Below are positions 45,123 to 52,547 of a DNA stretch of 64,000 nt, one piece after another (position 1 is the first letter of the stretch; every line of letters begins with the position of its first letter). Both the position numbers and the translations under genes were made by a program. The DNA lies in contig NZ_JANAEZ010000002.1 of the NCBI RefSeq assembly GCF_024813435.1, positions 186,001 through 250,000 on the forward strand. Direction: 5' to 3'. The notes under the pieces are model-generated. The model ran no database searches and was not told the origin of the DNA. It saw only the letters and a program-made list of their open reading frames with translations. The stretch is from Cognataquiflexum gelatinilyticum. GTDB lineage: Bacteria > Bacteroidota > Bacteroidia > Cytophagales > Cyclobacteriaceae.

Positions 45123-45998
45123 TTAATTCCGCATATCAAAGCCCCAATTGAGTTTTTGGCGAAGCGTATCGAAATAACTGTAGGAAGCGAACTTGACTAA
45201 TTTTGCTGAAAATTCAGCTTTTTTCACTTTCAATTTTACACTGGCATCAATGGGAGTCGACCTTGAATCCAACGAAATCAAAAACTTCTCACTCCTTCCC
45301 TCAATTTTAAAGCTGATTTCATTGTCATCTGAGACAATTATCGGACGGACATTCAGATTATGCGGACTTACAGGAGTAATGACAAAATTTCTAGCTCCAG
45401 GAGTAATCAGCGGACCACCACAGCTCAGGGAGTATCCCGTAGATCCTGTGGGTGTTGCCACAATCAACCCATCCGCCCAATAGCTGTTGAGGTAGAGGTC
45501 ATTGATATAGGTATGTACAGTAATCATGGAGGAAGTGTCCCGCTTGTGAATGGTAAATTCATTCAATCCAAAATTTAGACCATTGAATAAGGGAATATCT
45601 GATTCTAGTTTTAAAAGAGACCTAGACTCGATGGAATAGGAGCCGGAAATCAATTCCCCAATGCTGTTTTCAATGTTTTCTTTTGCTACAGTGGCCAAAA
45701 AACCCAACCTACCGGTGTTGACACCTAGGATAGGGATCTCATTTTCCCCGACAAGACAAACGGAATCAAGCAAAGTACCATCCCCACCGATGGAAATTAC
45801 AAAATCCGAATCTTTGATTGTGTCATTTTGATTGATGGATTGTAGACCTTTTGTCGGGAATCCATTTTTTTTGAGTGATTTTAGCAGGGATTCCGTGAGG
45901 TTGATGTCAACGTTTTTTTCCCTTAGGACTTTGAACAGAAACCCTATCTGAGGAAGAAACTCTTTTTGAACACCTATCCCGTGTAAAGTGATTTTCAT
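45123..45998 (-). CDS. nadK: NAD kinase
   Basis: 291 residues: VISIGGDGTLLDSV (GGDGT motif), NTGRLGFLA, NEFTIHKRD, DGLIVATPTGSTGYSLSCGGPL and TPVSPH. ATP-dependent phosphorylation of NAD to NADP. It follows the CBS gene by 12 bases in the same direction, and is followed by DUF6089. Confidence 0.96.
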   Translation of the reverse strand: MKITLHGIGVQKEFLPQIGFLFKVLREKNVDINLTESLLKSLKKNGFPTKGLQSINQNDTIKDSDFVISIGGDGTLLDSVCLVGENEIPILGVNTGRLGFLATVAKENIENSIGELISGSYSIESRSLLKLESDIPLFNGLNFGLNEFTIHKRDTSSMITVHTYINDLYLNSYWADGLIVATPTGSTGYSLSCGGPLITPGARNFVITPVSPHNLNVRPIIVSDDNEISFKIEGRSEKFLISLDSRSTPIDASVKLKVKKAEFSAKLVKFASYSYFDTLRQKLNWGFDMRN

Positions 45999-46010
45999 TA
46001 AAGGATAGGA

Positions 46011-46676
46011 TTAGATCTGTAAAAATCTGAAAAGATTGTCAATACGTTCCTGCTCACCGCTGATGCCTTCCTCCTCTTGGAAATGGTCAAGAATCCGATA
46101 GCCAAACCGCTCCAGCGTGGCTTTGACATGTCTGAGCTCTGTTTTATCCAGTTTTAATGTCAATTTTATTTTGGAGTCATCAAGCGGGTCGCTTGATAAA
46201 AAGCTGCTCAATATTTTCGTGTTTTCGGATTCAATGATCCGGGCTATTTCAAACAGACTGTAATCGGTCATATTCATAGAAAGAACCAAGACAGCACCGT
46301 TGGATTGAATAGAAAGAGAATCTGCAAAAGCGCTGATGGCATCTTCCATAGTCACCACACCAAGGTAATTGTTTTCTCTATCTACCACCGCTATCATATT
46401 GGAATGAAATTCGGAAGCGACTTTGATAACATCATATATATGCTTGTCTTGGTAAACAAAACAAGAAACGTTGTCTAGGGAAATTTCCGCAATGCTGGTT
46501 TCAGGGTTGTTGATGGTAAAAACCAAATGTTCTGTAATAAAACCCAAGAACCTGCTGTCTTCTACTACAGGCAGAATATCCGTTCTGATTTCTTCCATCC
46601 AGTTCAAAGCTAATTTGACCTTGTCTTTGAGTTTCAAAGGAGGGATGAGGTTATTGATAAATTCGTAGGCCTGCAT
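46011..46676 (-). CDS. CBS-domain protein
   Basis: 221 residues with two CBS motifs (about 10-60 and 75-125, e.g. VSCFVYQDKHIYDVIKVASE and NYLGVVTMEDAISAF) followed by a C-terminal regulatory-like domain (about 130-215; VLSMNMTDYSLFEIARIIES). CBS pairs bind adenosine nucleotides. It is cotranscribed with nadK in many Bacteroidota, which suggests a regulatory link to NAD(P) or energy state, but none is proven. Confidence 0.88.
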   Translation of the reverse strand: MQAYEFINNLIPPLKLKDKVKLALNWMEEIRTDILPVVEDSRFLGFITEHLVFTINNPETSIAEISLDNVSCFVYQDKHIYDVIKVASEFHSNMIAVVDRENNYLGVVTMEDAISAFADSLSIQSNGAVLVLSMNMTDYSLFEIARIIESENTKILSSFLSSDPLDDSKIKLTLKLDKTELRHVKATLERFGYRILDHFQEEEGISGEQERIDNLFRFLQI

Positions 46677-46701
46677 GCAATAAATATATTAAATAGGATT
46701 C

Positions 46702-46732
46702 GAAATATAAAACGAAGGGAGAAGGCAACAAG
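46702..46732 (-). promoter_or_regulatory. Candidate promoter for CBS-nadK
   Basis: On the minus strand CTTG, 19 bases, TATATTTC. The -7 element differs from TAnnTTTG only in its last base and lies about 25 bases before the CBS start. Confidence 0.4.
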
Positions 46733-46762
46733 TTTGAAAGTATCGGTAATTACAGAAACAAC

Positions 46763-47347
46763 CTATGTAATCCTAAAATCGATTTTGCTACAGCTAAGCC
46801 AATTTTCTATTATTTCTTTTCCAAATTCAGTCAGATAAGCCTCCGGATGATATTGGATTCCAAGGATAGGCATTGTTTTGTGAGCCATGGCCATGATTTC
46901 ACCTTGGCCGGTTTGCAGAAGTATTTGAAGGCATTCAGGAATATTTTTGATTTCTAGGGAATGGTATCTTGTAACTGAAAAAGTTTCAGGTAATCCTTTC
47001 AGCATTTTATGGCTCTGCAAAGTCTGAAAAACAGAGTGAACCTTCCCGTGTACTGGTTTTTTACTTTTTACCAATTGCGCTTCAAAGTGCTCGCCGATGG
47101 CCTGATGCCCCAAGCAAATACCCAAAATAGGGATCTTACCCACATACCAATCGAGAATTTTCATAAGATTCCCAGCTTTTGAAGGGGATTCAGGACCGGG
47201 TGAAAGAATCAGACCATCCCAGGATTTTGAGGTGAGTTGCTCTAAGTCAACATCGTTTCTGACTATTTCCAACTCAATCCCAGTCTGTCGCAAATAATCT
47301 GCAAGAATATGGGAAAATGAATCAAAATTGTCAATCAGCAAGACCAT
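46763..47347 (-). CDS. pabA: Glutamine amidotransferase, PabA/TrpG type
   Basis: 194 residues of a class I glutamine amidotransferase: DNFDSFSHILADYLR, LILSPGPESP, GICLGHQ (nucleophile C78) and QYHPEAYLTEFG (His and Glu of the triad). It supplies ammonia for aminodeoxychorismate or anthranilate. The trp operon is not here, so a folate (PabA) role is somewhat more likely, but both are possible. Its start overlaps the cvpA stop by 17 bases, so it is translationally coupled to it. Confidence 0.85.
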   Translation of the reverse strand: MVLLIDNFDSFSHILADYLRQTGIELEIVRNDVDLEQLTSKSWDGLILSPGPESPSKAGNLMKILDWYVGKIPILGICLGHQAIGEHFEAQLVKSKKPVHGKVHSVFQTLQSHKMLKGLPETFSVTRYHSLEIKNIPECLQILLQTGQGEIMAMAHKTMPILGIQYHPEAYLTEFGKEIIENWLSCSKIDFRIT

Positions 47348-47876
47348 CTGCTTTATTTTTCACCAAATCTTGAATCGAAGATATGGTGTTTTTGATAATA
47401 GGGGTAAAGCCATCAAATGCATCGATTAAAACGGGCGCTATCGGCTCGAGGTAGGTATAGGTCTTGGAATCTTTTGTCCAATCCTTGGGTAGTGAATAGT
47501 CAAATGAATCTGCCAGCCAAACAAAAAAGCTGAGAATAAAGACTGTTTTGAATAACCCCAAAATCCCTCCTGCCATATTATCCACAGCACCCAATATGGT
47601 AAAATCCAAAGTCTTCTTCACCAAAAATGCCAAGCCCCTGATGATCAGTATCACTCCCAAAAAGATCAAAATGAATGCTGCAAATGGCAACAGGAATGTC
47701 ATTTCATTTACTTGTTTGGCAAGAAGATTTGCCCCCCAATTCATAAAATGAAAGGCAAGTATAATGGCAAATATGAATGCCACTATAGAAAGCAGACCTA
47801 TAAACAATCCCTCCTTGTATCCGCTGTAAGCACCCAAGGCCAAAAAAACCACTATAAATACATCCAGGATATTCAA
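47331..47876 (-). CDS. CvpA family membrane protein
   Basis: 181 residues with four hydrophobic helices and the family start LDVFIVVFLALGAYSGYKEG. CvpA family proteins are inner-membrane proteins linked to colicin V production and envelope stress. Follows yqeY by six bases. Confidence 0.88.
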   Translation of the reverse strand: MNILDVFIVVFLALGAYSGYKEGLFIGLLSIVAFIFAIILAFHFMNWGANLLAKQVNEMTFLLPFAAFILIFLGVILIIRGLAFLVKKTLDFTILGAVDNMAGGILGLFKTVFILSFFVWLADSFDYSLPKDWTKDSKTYTYLEPIAPVLIDAFDGFTPIIKNTISSIQDLVKNKADGLAD

Positions 47877-47882
47877 GGCTTA

Positions 47883-48332
47883 TCAGGATAAAAGTTCCTT
47901 GACTTTTTGTGAAATCGCTTTTCCGTCGGCTTTTCCAGCGAGGGCCTTAGAGGCAATGCCCATCACCTTTCCCATGTCCTTAGGCCCGGTCGCTCCGGAT
48001 TCAGAAATGATGGCTTTCAATTCTTCCACCAGTTCTTCATCAGTCAACTGCTTCGGCAAAAACTCACTGATAATTTCCAGTTCTGCCATTTCGACTGAAT
48101 AGAGGTCTTCTCTGTTTTGTTGCTTGTAAATATCTGCCGAATCCTTCCTCTGCTTGGCAGCTTTGGTCAACAGCTTCATTTCATCTTCATTGGAAAGCTC
48201 AGCGCCTGCTCCTTCTTTTGTTTCTTCCAAGAGGATCAGCGATTTGATAGCCCTCAATGCCCTCAACCTGTCTTTGTCTCTTGCGAGCATGGCATTTTTT
48301 ATTTCACTTTCTACACTTGCCTTTAAACCCAT
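47883..48332 (-). CDS. GatB/YqeY domain protein
   Basis: 149 residues: KNAMLARDKDRLRALRAIKS, a KQRKDSADIY stretch and FLPKQLTDEELVEEL, GATGPKDMGKVMG, as in the YqeY family that shares the tail domain of the GatB subunit. The exact role is unknown. First gene of the yqeY-cvpA-pabA unit and divergent from pdxJ. Confidence 0.92.
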   Translation of the reverse strand: MGLKASVESEIKNAMLARDKDRLRALRAIKSLILLEETKEGAGAELSNEDEMKLLTKAAKQRKDSADIYKQQNREDLYSVEMAELEIISEFLPKQLTDEELVEELKAIISESGATGPKDMGKVMGIASKALAGKADGKAISQKVKELLS

Positions 48333-48335
48333 TGT

Positions 48336-48365
48336 CTTGTTCTTTGTGTTATAGGTGTAAATTTG
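48336..48365 (+). promoter_or_regulatory. Promoter of pdxJ
   Basis: TAAATTTG at 48358-48365 is a perfect Bacteroidota -7 box; CTTG about 18 bases upstream may be the -33 part. The expected start of transcription would give a 22-base leader. Confidence 0.55.
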
Positions 48366-48393
48366 TCACAAAATTATCTTTTAATCTAGGAAA

Positions 48394-49110
48394 ATGACCA
48401 AACTGAGCGTAAATATTAACAAAATCGCCACCCTCAGGAATGCACGTGGAGGCAATAATCCGAATGTTGTAAAGGTGGCTTTGGATGCTGAGCGTTTTGG
48501 CGCACAAGGGATTACCGTTCACCCAAGACCAGACGAAAGACATATCAGGTATCAGGATGTCATCGACTTGGCTAAAGTGGTTACGACAGAATTCAACATT
48601 GAAGGTTACCCTGACCAAAGGTTTATGGATTTGATCAGATTGGTGAAGCCTGCCCAAGCTACATTGGTTCCTGATCCTCCCCAAGCAATTACCTCAAGTA
48701 GTGGTTGGGATACCATCAAGCATCAACTCCTACTTAGAGACATTGTTGCTGAGCTGCATGAGTCGGGTACTAGAGTCTCCATTTTTATCAATCCCGAATC
48801 CAAATATTTTGAACCAGCAAAAAATACCGGAACTGATAGGGTTGAGTTGTATACAGAGCCTTATGCTACGGCTTATCCCTCAAACAAAGAGGAAGCTATT
48901 AGGCCATATGTTGAAGTCGCTTTGTTGGCTAAAGAGTTGGATCTTGGTCTGAATGCAGGTCATGATTTGGATTTGCACAACCTAAAATTTCTAAAGGAAA
49001 GTATTCCATTTTTGGATGAGGTTTCCATAGGTCATGCGCTGATTTGCGATGCGCTGTATTATGGATTGGAAAATACCATCCAGATGTATAGGAGACAGTT
49101 AGAAGTGTGA
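48394..49110 (+). CDS. pdxJ: Pyridoxine 5'-phosphate synthase
   Basis: 238 residues: LSVNINKIATLRNARGG, GAQGITVHPRPDERHI, TLVPDPP, RVSIFINPE, VELYTEPYA, GLNAGHDL, EVSIGHALICDAL. All conserved PdxJ blocks are present. It condenses 1-deoxyxylulose 5-phosphate with amino-acetone phosphate to make pyridoxine 5'-phosphate. Single-gene unit with its own promoter. Confidence 0.97.
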   Translation: MTKLSVNINKIATLRNARGGNNPNVVKVALDAERFGAQGITVHPRPDERHIRYQDVIDLAKVVTTEFNIEGYPDQRFMDLIRLVKPAQATLVPDPPQAITSSSGWDTIKHQLLLRDIVAELHESGTRVSIFINPESKYFEPAKNTGTDRVELYTEPYATAYPSNKEEAIRPYVEVALLAKELDLGLNAGHDLDLHNLKFLKESIPFLDEVSIGHALICDALYYGLENTIQMYRRQLEV

Positions 49111-49150
49111 GGTTTAAAAATTGGCAATTTGATTTTGTATTGCCAATTCC

Positions 49151-50038
49151 TCACTTTCCTTCAAAATTCTTGATTTCTTTTTTTGTCATTTCCTTTGTGA
49201 TCATTTCAATAGGATGAGTTGAAACAACTTTTTTCCCATTTTCGGCTTGAATTTCACCTTTTTCATTGTCGTAAAGTTTGACAGGAAAAGATTCCCATTT
49301 CAACTCATTGTCATATTTTTTCAATCTTGATTGGATCATCCTCACGTGGGGACCGGATTCATATTTTTCTCCTGAGGACTCTGTCAAAGGTTGACCCGGG
49401 AATACAGTATCTCCTAGTTTCACTTTCGCAGATCCGGGTTTCAAAACAGACAATCTGGTGAAGGTCCCATCTTCATGGTAAATTTCAATAAAGTTGTCTA
49501 GGGAACTGTAAGAATAATTTTGACCTTTTAATTCTTCATCAATCTTGATTTGGCTTATCACTCCCTTTCTTGGAGAACATATTAAGGTTGGATTTTCAAA
49601 TCTGAAAGAAATTCCAACATAGTTATTGTTATTTGTTTCGCCTTTTAAGGTATTGTTGATATCAGTCATGGGTTGAATTGTGACTTCGACACCTTCTGAT
49701 ACAGGAATTAAATATGCAACCTCTTCTTTTGATTTAGCCGAGTAGCTTCCTCTGTAGGATGTGTATTTGTAATTATATCCAACTCCCTCATTCACATTTA
49801 TTCTTTTTAATCTGGATACAGCACCTCTGCCTGGATTTGCCACCGCATAAGTAATTGTTCCTCCTGAGGATTGAAGATTATTCAAAGTGGTGAATTCAAT
49901 TTTGACAGTGTAGGGGACCAAGTCAGTATTGGTGGCAATGAGGGTAACATTTTCATTGGCATCTTTTTCAGCCTCTAATTTGACTTGTGCAGATAAATCC
50001 AACCAAGTGAAACAAAACAAAAAGAGAAAATAGCGCAT
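49151..50038 (-). CDS. Degenerate M23 (LytM-like) exported protein
   Basis: 295 residues with a signal peptide (MRYFLFLFCFTWLDLSAQ). About 130-240 follows the M23 fold (ICSPRKGVISQI, NFIEIYHEDGTFTRLSVL, VKLGDTVFPGQPL, SGPHVRM), but the ligands are gone: first H and D are Y140 and S144, the H of YAHL is S197, and HLHF is H231-V-R233-M. It should therefore not cleave peptidoglycan and may act as a partner or activator, as EnvC does, or as a structural protein. Confidence 0.7.
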   Translation of the reverse strand: MRYFLFLFCFTWLDLSAQVKLEAEKDANENVTLIATNTDLVPYTVKIEFTTLNNLQSSGGTITYAVANPGRGAVSRLKRINVNEGVGYNYKYTSYRGSYSAKSKEEVAYLIPVSEGVEVTIQPMTDINNTLKGETNNNNYVGISFRFENPTLICSPRKGVISQIKIDEELKGQNYSYSSLDNFIEIYHEDGTFTRLSVLKPGSAKVKLGDTVFPGQPLTESSGEKYESGPHVRMIQSRLKKYDNELKWESFPVKLYDNEKGEIQAENGKKVVSTHPIEMITKEMTKKEIKNFEGK

Positions 50039-50114
50039 ACGTTTTGAAATTAAGAACTACTAGATTTCAAAAAAAGAAAAAATCCTGTACAATTAAAAAT
50101 ATAATTCAGGAGAT

Positions 50115-51200
50115 TTAGAATCCATCCTTCAGACTGTTTCTCCAGGCAAAGGCCAACATGGGTAATTGTTGGTAGCTGTTGATGCCCGCTTTGACGCCTT
50201 GAGTTTTTAGAAAAAGGTCATTTGATTTTCGACTGATTTCCAGGTTCAAAGGTTTGATTTTTTCATTTTCCTTCTGGATAGAAATCAGATCATTTCGGAT
50301 ACCTGGTGGCAAAGTTTTATAAAAATCTTTGAATAAATCTTTGGACATCCTGTACATGTCATTCATTTGGTATTTCAACAACCTGAGTTGGCCGGAATAC
50401 TGCAACAAGGGATCATCAGAATTGGAACAGATAACCCAGGCTATGAAATTTGCCTCCCCTTCATCCGTGACGCCATAACTGTGCGCCATTTCGTGTGCAA
50501 TAGTGAATGGTTTTTCGAGATGATGCAATGTCGGATCAATATAACTTTCCCCTGTAAAAGGGAAATAGATTCCCAAAATGCCCATTTTTCTCATGAAGCC
50601 TGCTGGATAAAATTGCTTTGTCCTGGGATTGCCTGTAAAATTCAGCCCCAATAAATAGAGGTTTTCCCGCATATTGGCCCTGACCAATTTTTCCAGATCT
50701 GGATATTCTATGGTTTTTTTTATGGCTATGGTGTCTTCCTCAATATTGTAGCGAAGTTGGCTGAGAATATTTCGGGTAAGTTCAGTTTCTTTGATCAGTT
50801 GTTCCTCATTGAGTGGAATCGGTTTCAGTCCAATCTGTTGAAATATCGGAATTCTCTGGTAATTGTATCCCCAAAGAATCAGGAAAAAGAAAACTATTGC
50901 TCCCAAATAATTGAACAAAGACCTGATGGAATAGCCTAATTTATATTTCCAACCCTGAGTTTGATTTAGGCGGTAGAAATAAAAACCGATGAAAAATATG
51001 AGGGAGGCGATGAATACATAAACCGTAGCAAAAGGAAGCAGAGATAGGGAAAGGTCAATGACATTCCTGATTCCCGGAAAAAAGGACCTCGAATAAATTG
51101 CTTCGGTTTTCTCGGGGTATTTAATTGCAAAATGCCTGACCAGAAGACTGATCAGGCCCAATAATGTCCAGGTCCAATTTCCTCGCAACATCGGGAACAA
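50115..51200 (-). CDS. DUF3810 membrane metallopeptidase-like protein
   Basis: 361 residues: two or three N-terminal transmembrane helices (about 5-90), then a soluble domain with HEMAHSYGVTDEGEANFIAW, which has the HExxH-like zinc site (H-E-M-A-H) and a distal Glu. This is DUF3810. Its substrate is unknown. The upstream nfu gene ends one base before its start, so they are probably coupled. Confidence 0.8.
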   Translation of the reverse strand: MFPMLRGNWTWTLLGLISLLVRHFAIKYPEKTEAIYSRSFFPGIRNVIDLSLSLLPFATVYVFIASLIFFIGFYFYRLNQTQGWKYKLGYSIRSLFNYLGAIVFFFLILWGYNYQRIPIFQQIGLKPIPLNEEQLIKETELTRNILSQLRYNIEEDTIAIKKTIEYPDLEKLVRANMRENLYLLGLNFTGNPRTKQFYPAGFMRKMGILGIYFPFTGESYIDPTLHHLEKPFTIAHEMAHSYGVTDEGEANFIAWVICSNSDDPLLQYSGQLRLLKYQMNDMYRMSKDLFKDFYKTLPPGIRNDLISIQKENEKIKPLNLEISRKSNDLFLKTQGVKAGINSYQQLPMLAFAWRNSLKDGF

Positions 51201-51785
51201 TTAAATTCCTTCCGCCTGAACCTCTTTGACCTCAGGAAGCATTCGAGTCAATAGATTTTGGATTCCTGCTTTCAGTGTAATCGTACTTGATGGGCATCCC
51301 GAGCAGCTTCCCTGAAGCAGTACCTTTACAATTCCTTCATTGAAACTGTGAAAAACGATAGCACCGCCGTCTTGTTCGACTGCAGGCCGGATGTATTCAT
51401 CAAGGATTCCTTTGATTTTTTTTACGGTTTCAGAATCATTTTCATTGAAAAGAGGATCCTTCTCAAATGATGCCATCACGACGGCAGATTTTCCTGCTTC
51501 CAGGTATTTTTTGATATGGTCACGAATGATATCCTGGATTTCAACCCAATCAATATCCTCTTTTTTGGTGACCGTCACAAAATTTGCTGTGATAAATACT
51601 CTGTCTACGGCAGCAAAATTAAATAATTCATTGGCCAAAGGTGAAGTTTCCGTGCTTGATTGATCAGGGTAATCAAAGCTTACACCTTCATCCGTCAACA
51701 TGAAATTTACTACAAATTTCAAAGAATTGGGATTCGGATTAGCCTCCATATAGATATGGACCGGTCTTTTTTGAGCTTGCAGCAT
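51201..51785 (-). CDS. Nfu-type iron-sulfur cluster scaffold
   Basis: 194 residues with an Nfu N-terminal domain (about 12-100; EANPNPNSLKFVVN) and a NifU C-terminal domain (about 120-190; RPAVEQDGGAIVF, GSCSGCPSSTITLK with C161 and C164). It carries 4Fe-4S clusters to target proteins. Cotranscribed with the DUF3810 gene. Confidence 0.92.
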   Translation of the reverse strand: MLQAQKRPVHIYMEANPNPNSLKFVVNFMLTDEGVSFDYPDQSSTETSPLANELFNFAAVDRVFITANFVTVTKKEDIDWVEIQDIIRDHIKKYLEAGKSAVVMASFEKDPLFNENDSETVKKIKGILDEYIRPAVEQDGGAIVFHSFNEGIVKVLLQGSCSGCPSSTITLKAGIQNLLTRMLPEVKEVQAEGI

Positions 51786-51843
51786 AATTGATTTGTTTTA
51801 CTACTTACATACCACCAAAACAAGGGATAAGTTCCTTTGTTTT

Positions 51844-52506
51844 TTATTTTTGGGTTTTCAATTTTGCAACTCGGAACAAATAGGTCAAAGTAAGTTCGAT
51901 ATTGGTAGAATTCATATCAAAAATCCGGTCTAAAGTTTCAGGTCTGCCAAATTCATACGAAAACCTCAAATCAGCTTCCAAAGTACTTTTTCCAAATAAT
52001 TTGGAAAGTCCTGCTCCGGCTGTAAGTCCATACATGAACTTTCTGGGATTATCCTCCGGCATCCCATATGTCGGCAAGAAAAGAGGGCCTTCAAAATCTC
52101 TCTGTACATCGGTTGCATTCAGTAAATAACCAAAGTGTGGGCCGATTTTGATGTGAAATCTTCCACCTTTCCCGGCATAAAAGTTAGAGAGTACCGGCAT
52201 TTTCAAATAATTCAATTCTGTTTGATTGGTACCTACAAGCAAGGTATCAGTTTGGATATACCCTAATGTAAGGTATTGGATCTCAATCTGGATTCCGGCA
52301 TTTTTTCCTGCAAAATGTTCCATGACAAAAGCAAAAGTAGGGGCAGAAATACCGCCGGTCCTTACTGCCGGTCTTCCTGCAGAATACCTGTAAGACATGG
52401 ATGAAACGGAATATCCTCCCCTGATTCCAAAACTTGTCTGCCCATTGACCAATATTGGCAAACTAAGTAGTGCAATTATGGATATGGTGAAGATTAATTT
52501 TTGCAT
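51844..52506 (-). CDS. Outer-membrane beta-barrel (porin-like) protein
   Basis: 220 residues from ATG 52506 (MQKLIFTISIIALLSLPILV), a clean signal; the longer frame begins with TTG. The body is an eight-strand-like barrel with FGIRGGYSVSS, IQIEIQYL, LNYLKMPVLSNFY and a terminal LTLTYLFRV strand, of the PorT/OMP_b-brl type. It lies 41 bases downstream of the large TonB-plug protein gene. Role unknown. Confidence 0.8.
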   Translation of the reverse strand: MQKLIFTISIIALLSLPILVNGQTSFGIRGGYSVSSMSYRYSAGRPAVRTGGISAPTFAFVMEHFAGKNAGIQIEIQYLTLGYIQTDTLLVGTNQTELNYLKMPVLSNFYAGKGGRFHIKIGPHFGYLLNATDVQRDFEGPLFLPTYGMPEDNPRKFMYGLTAGAGLSKLFGKSTLEADLRFSYEFGRPETLDRIFDMNSTNIELTLTYLFRVAKLKTQK

Positions 52507-52547
52507 TGCCAAAAATAGGGATTAGAATTTCAATATCTGAGCAAAAA

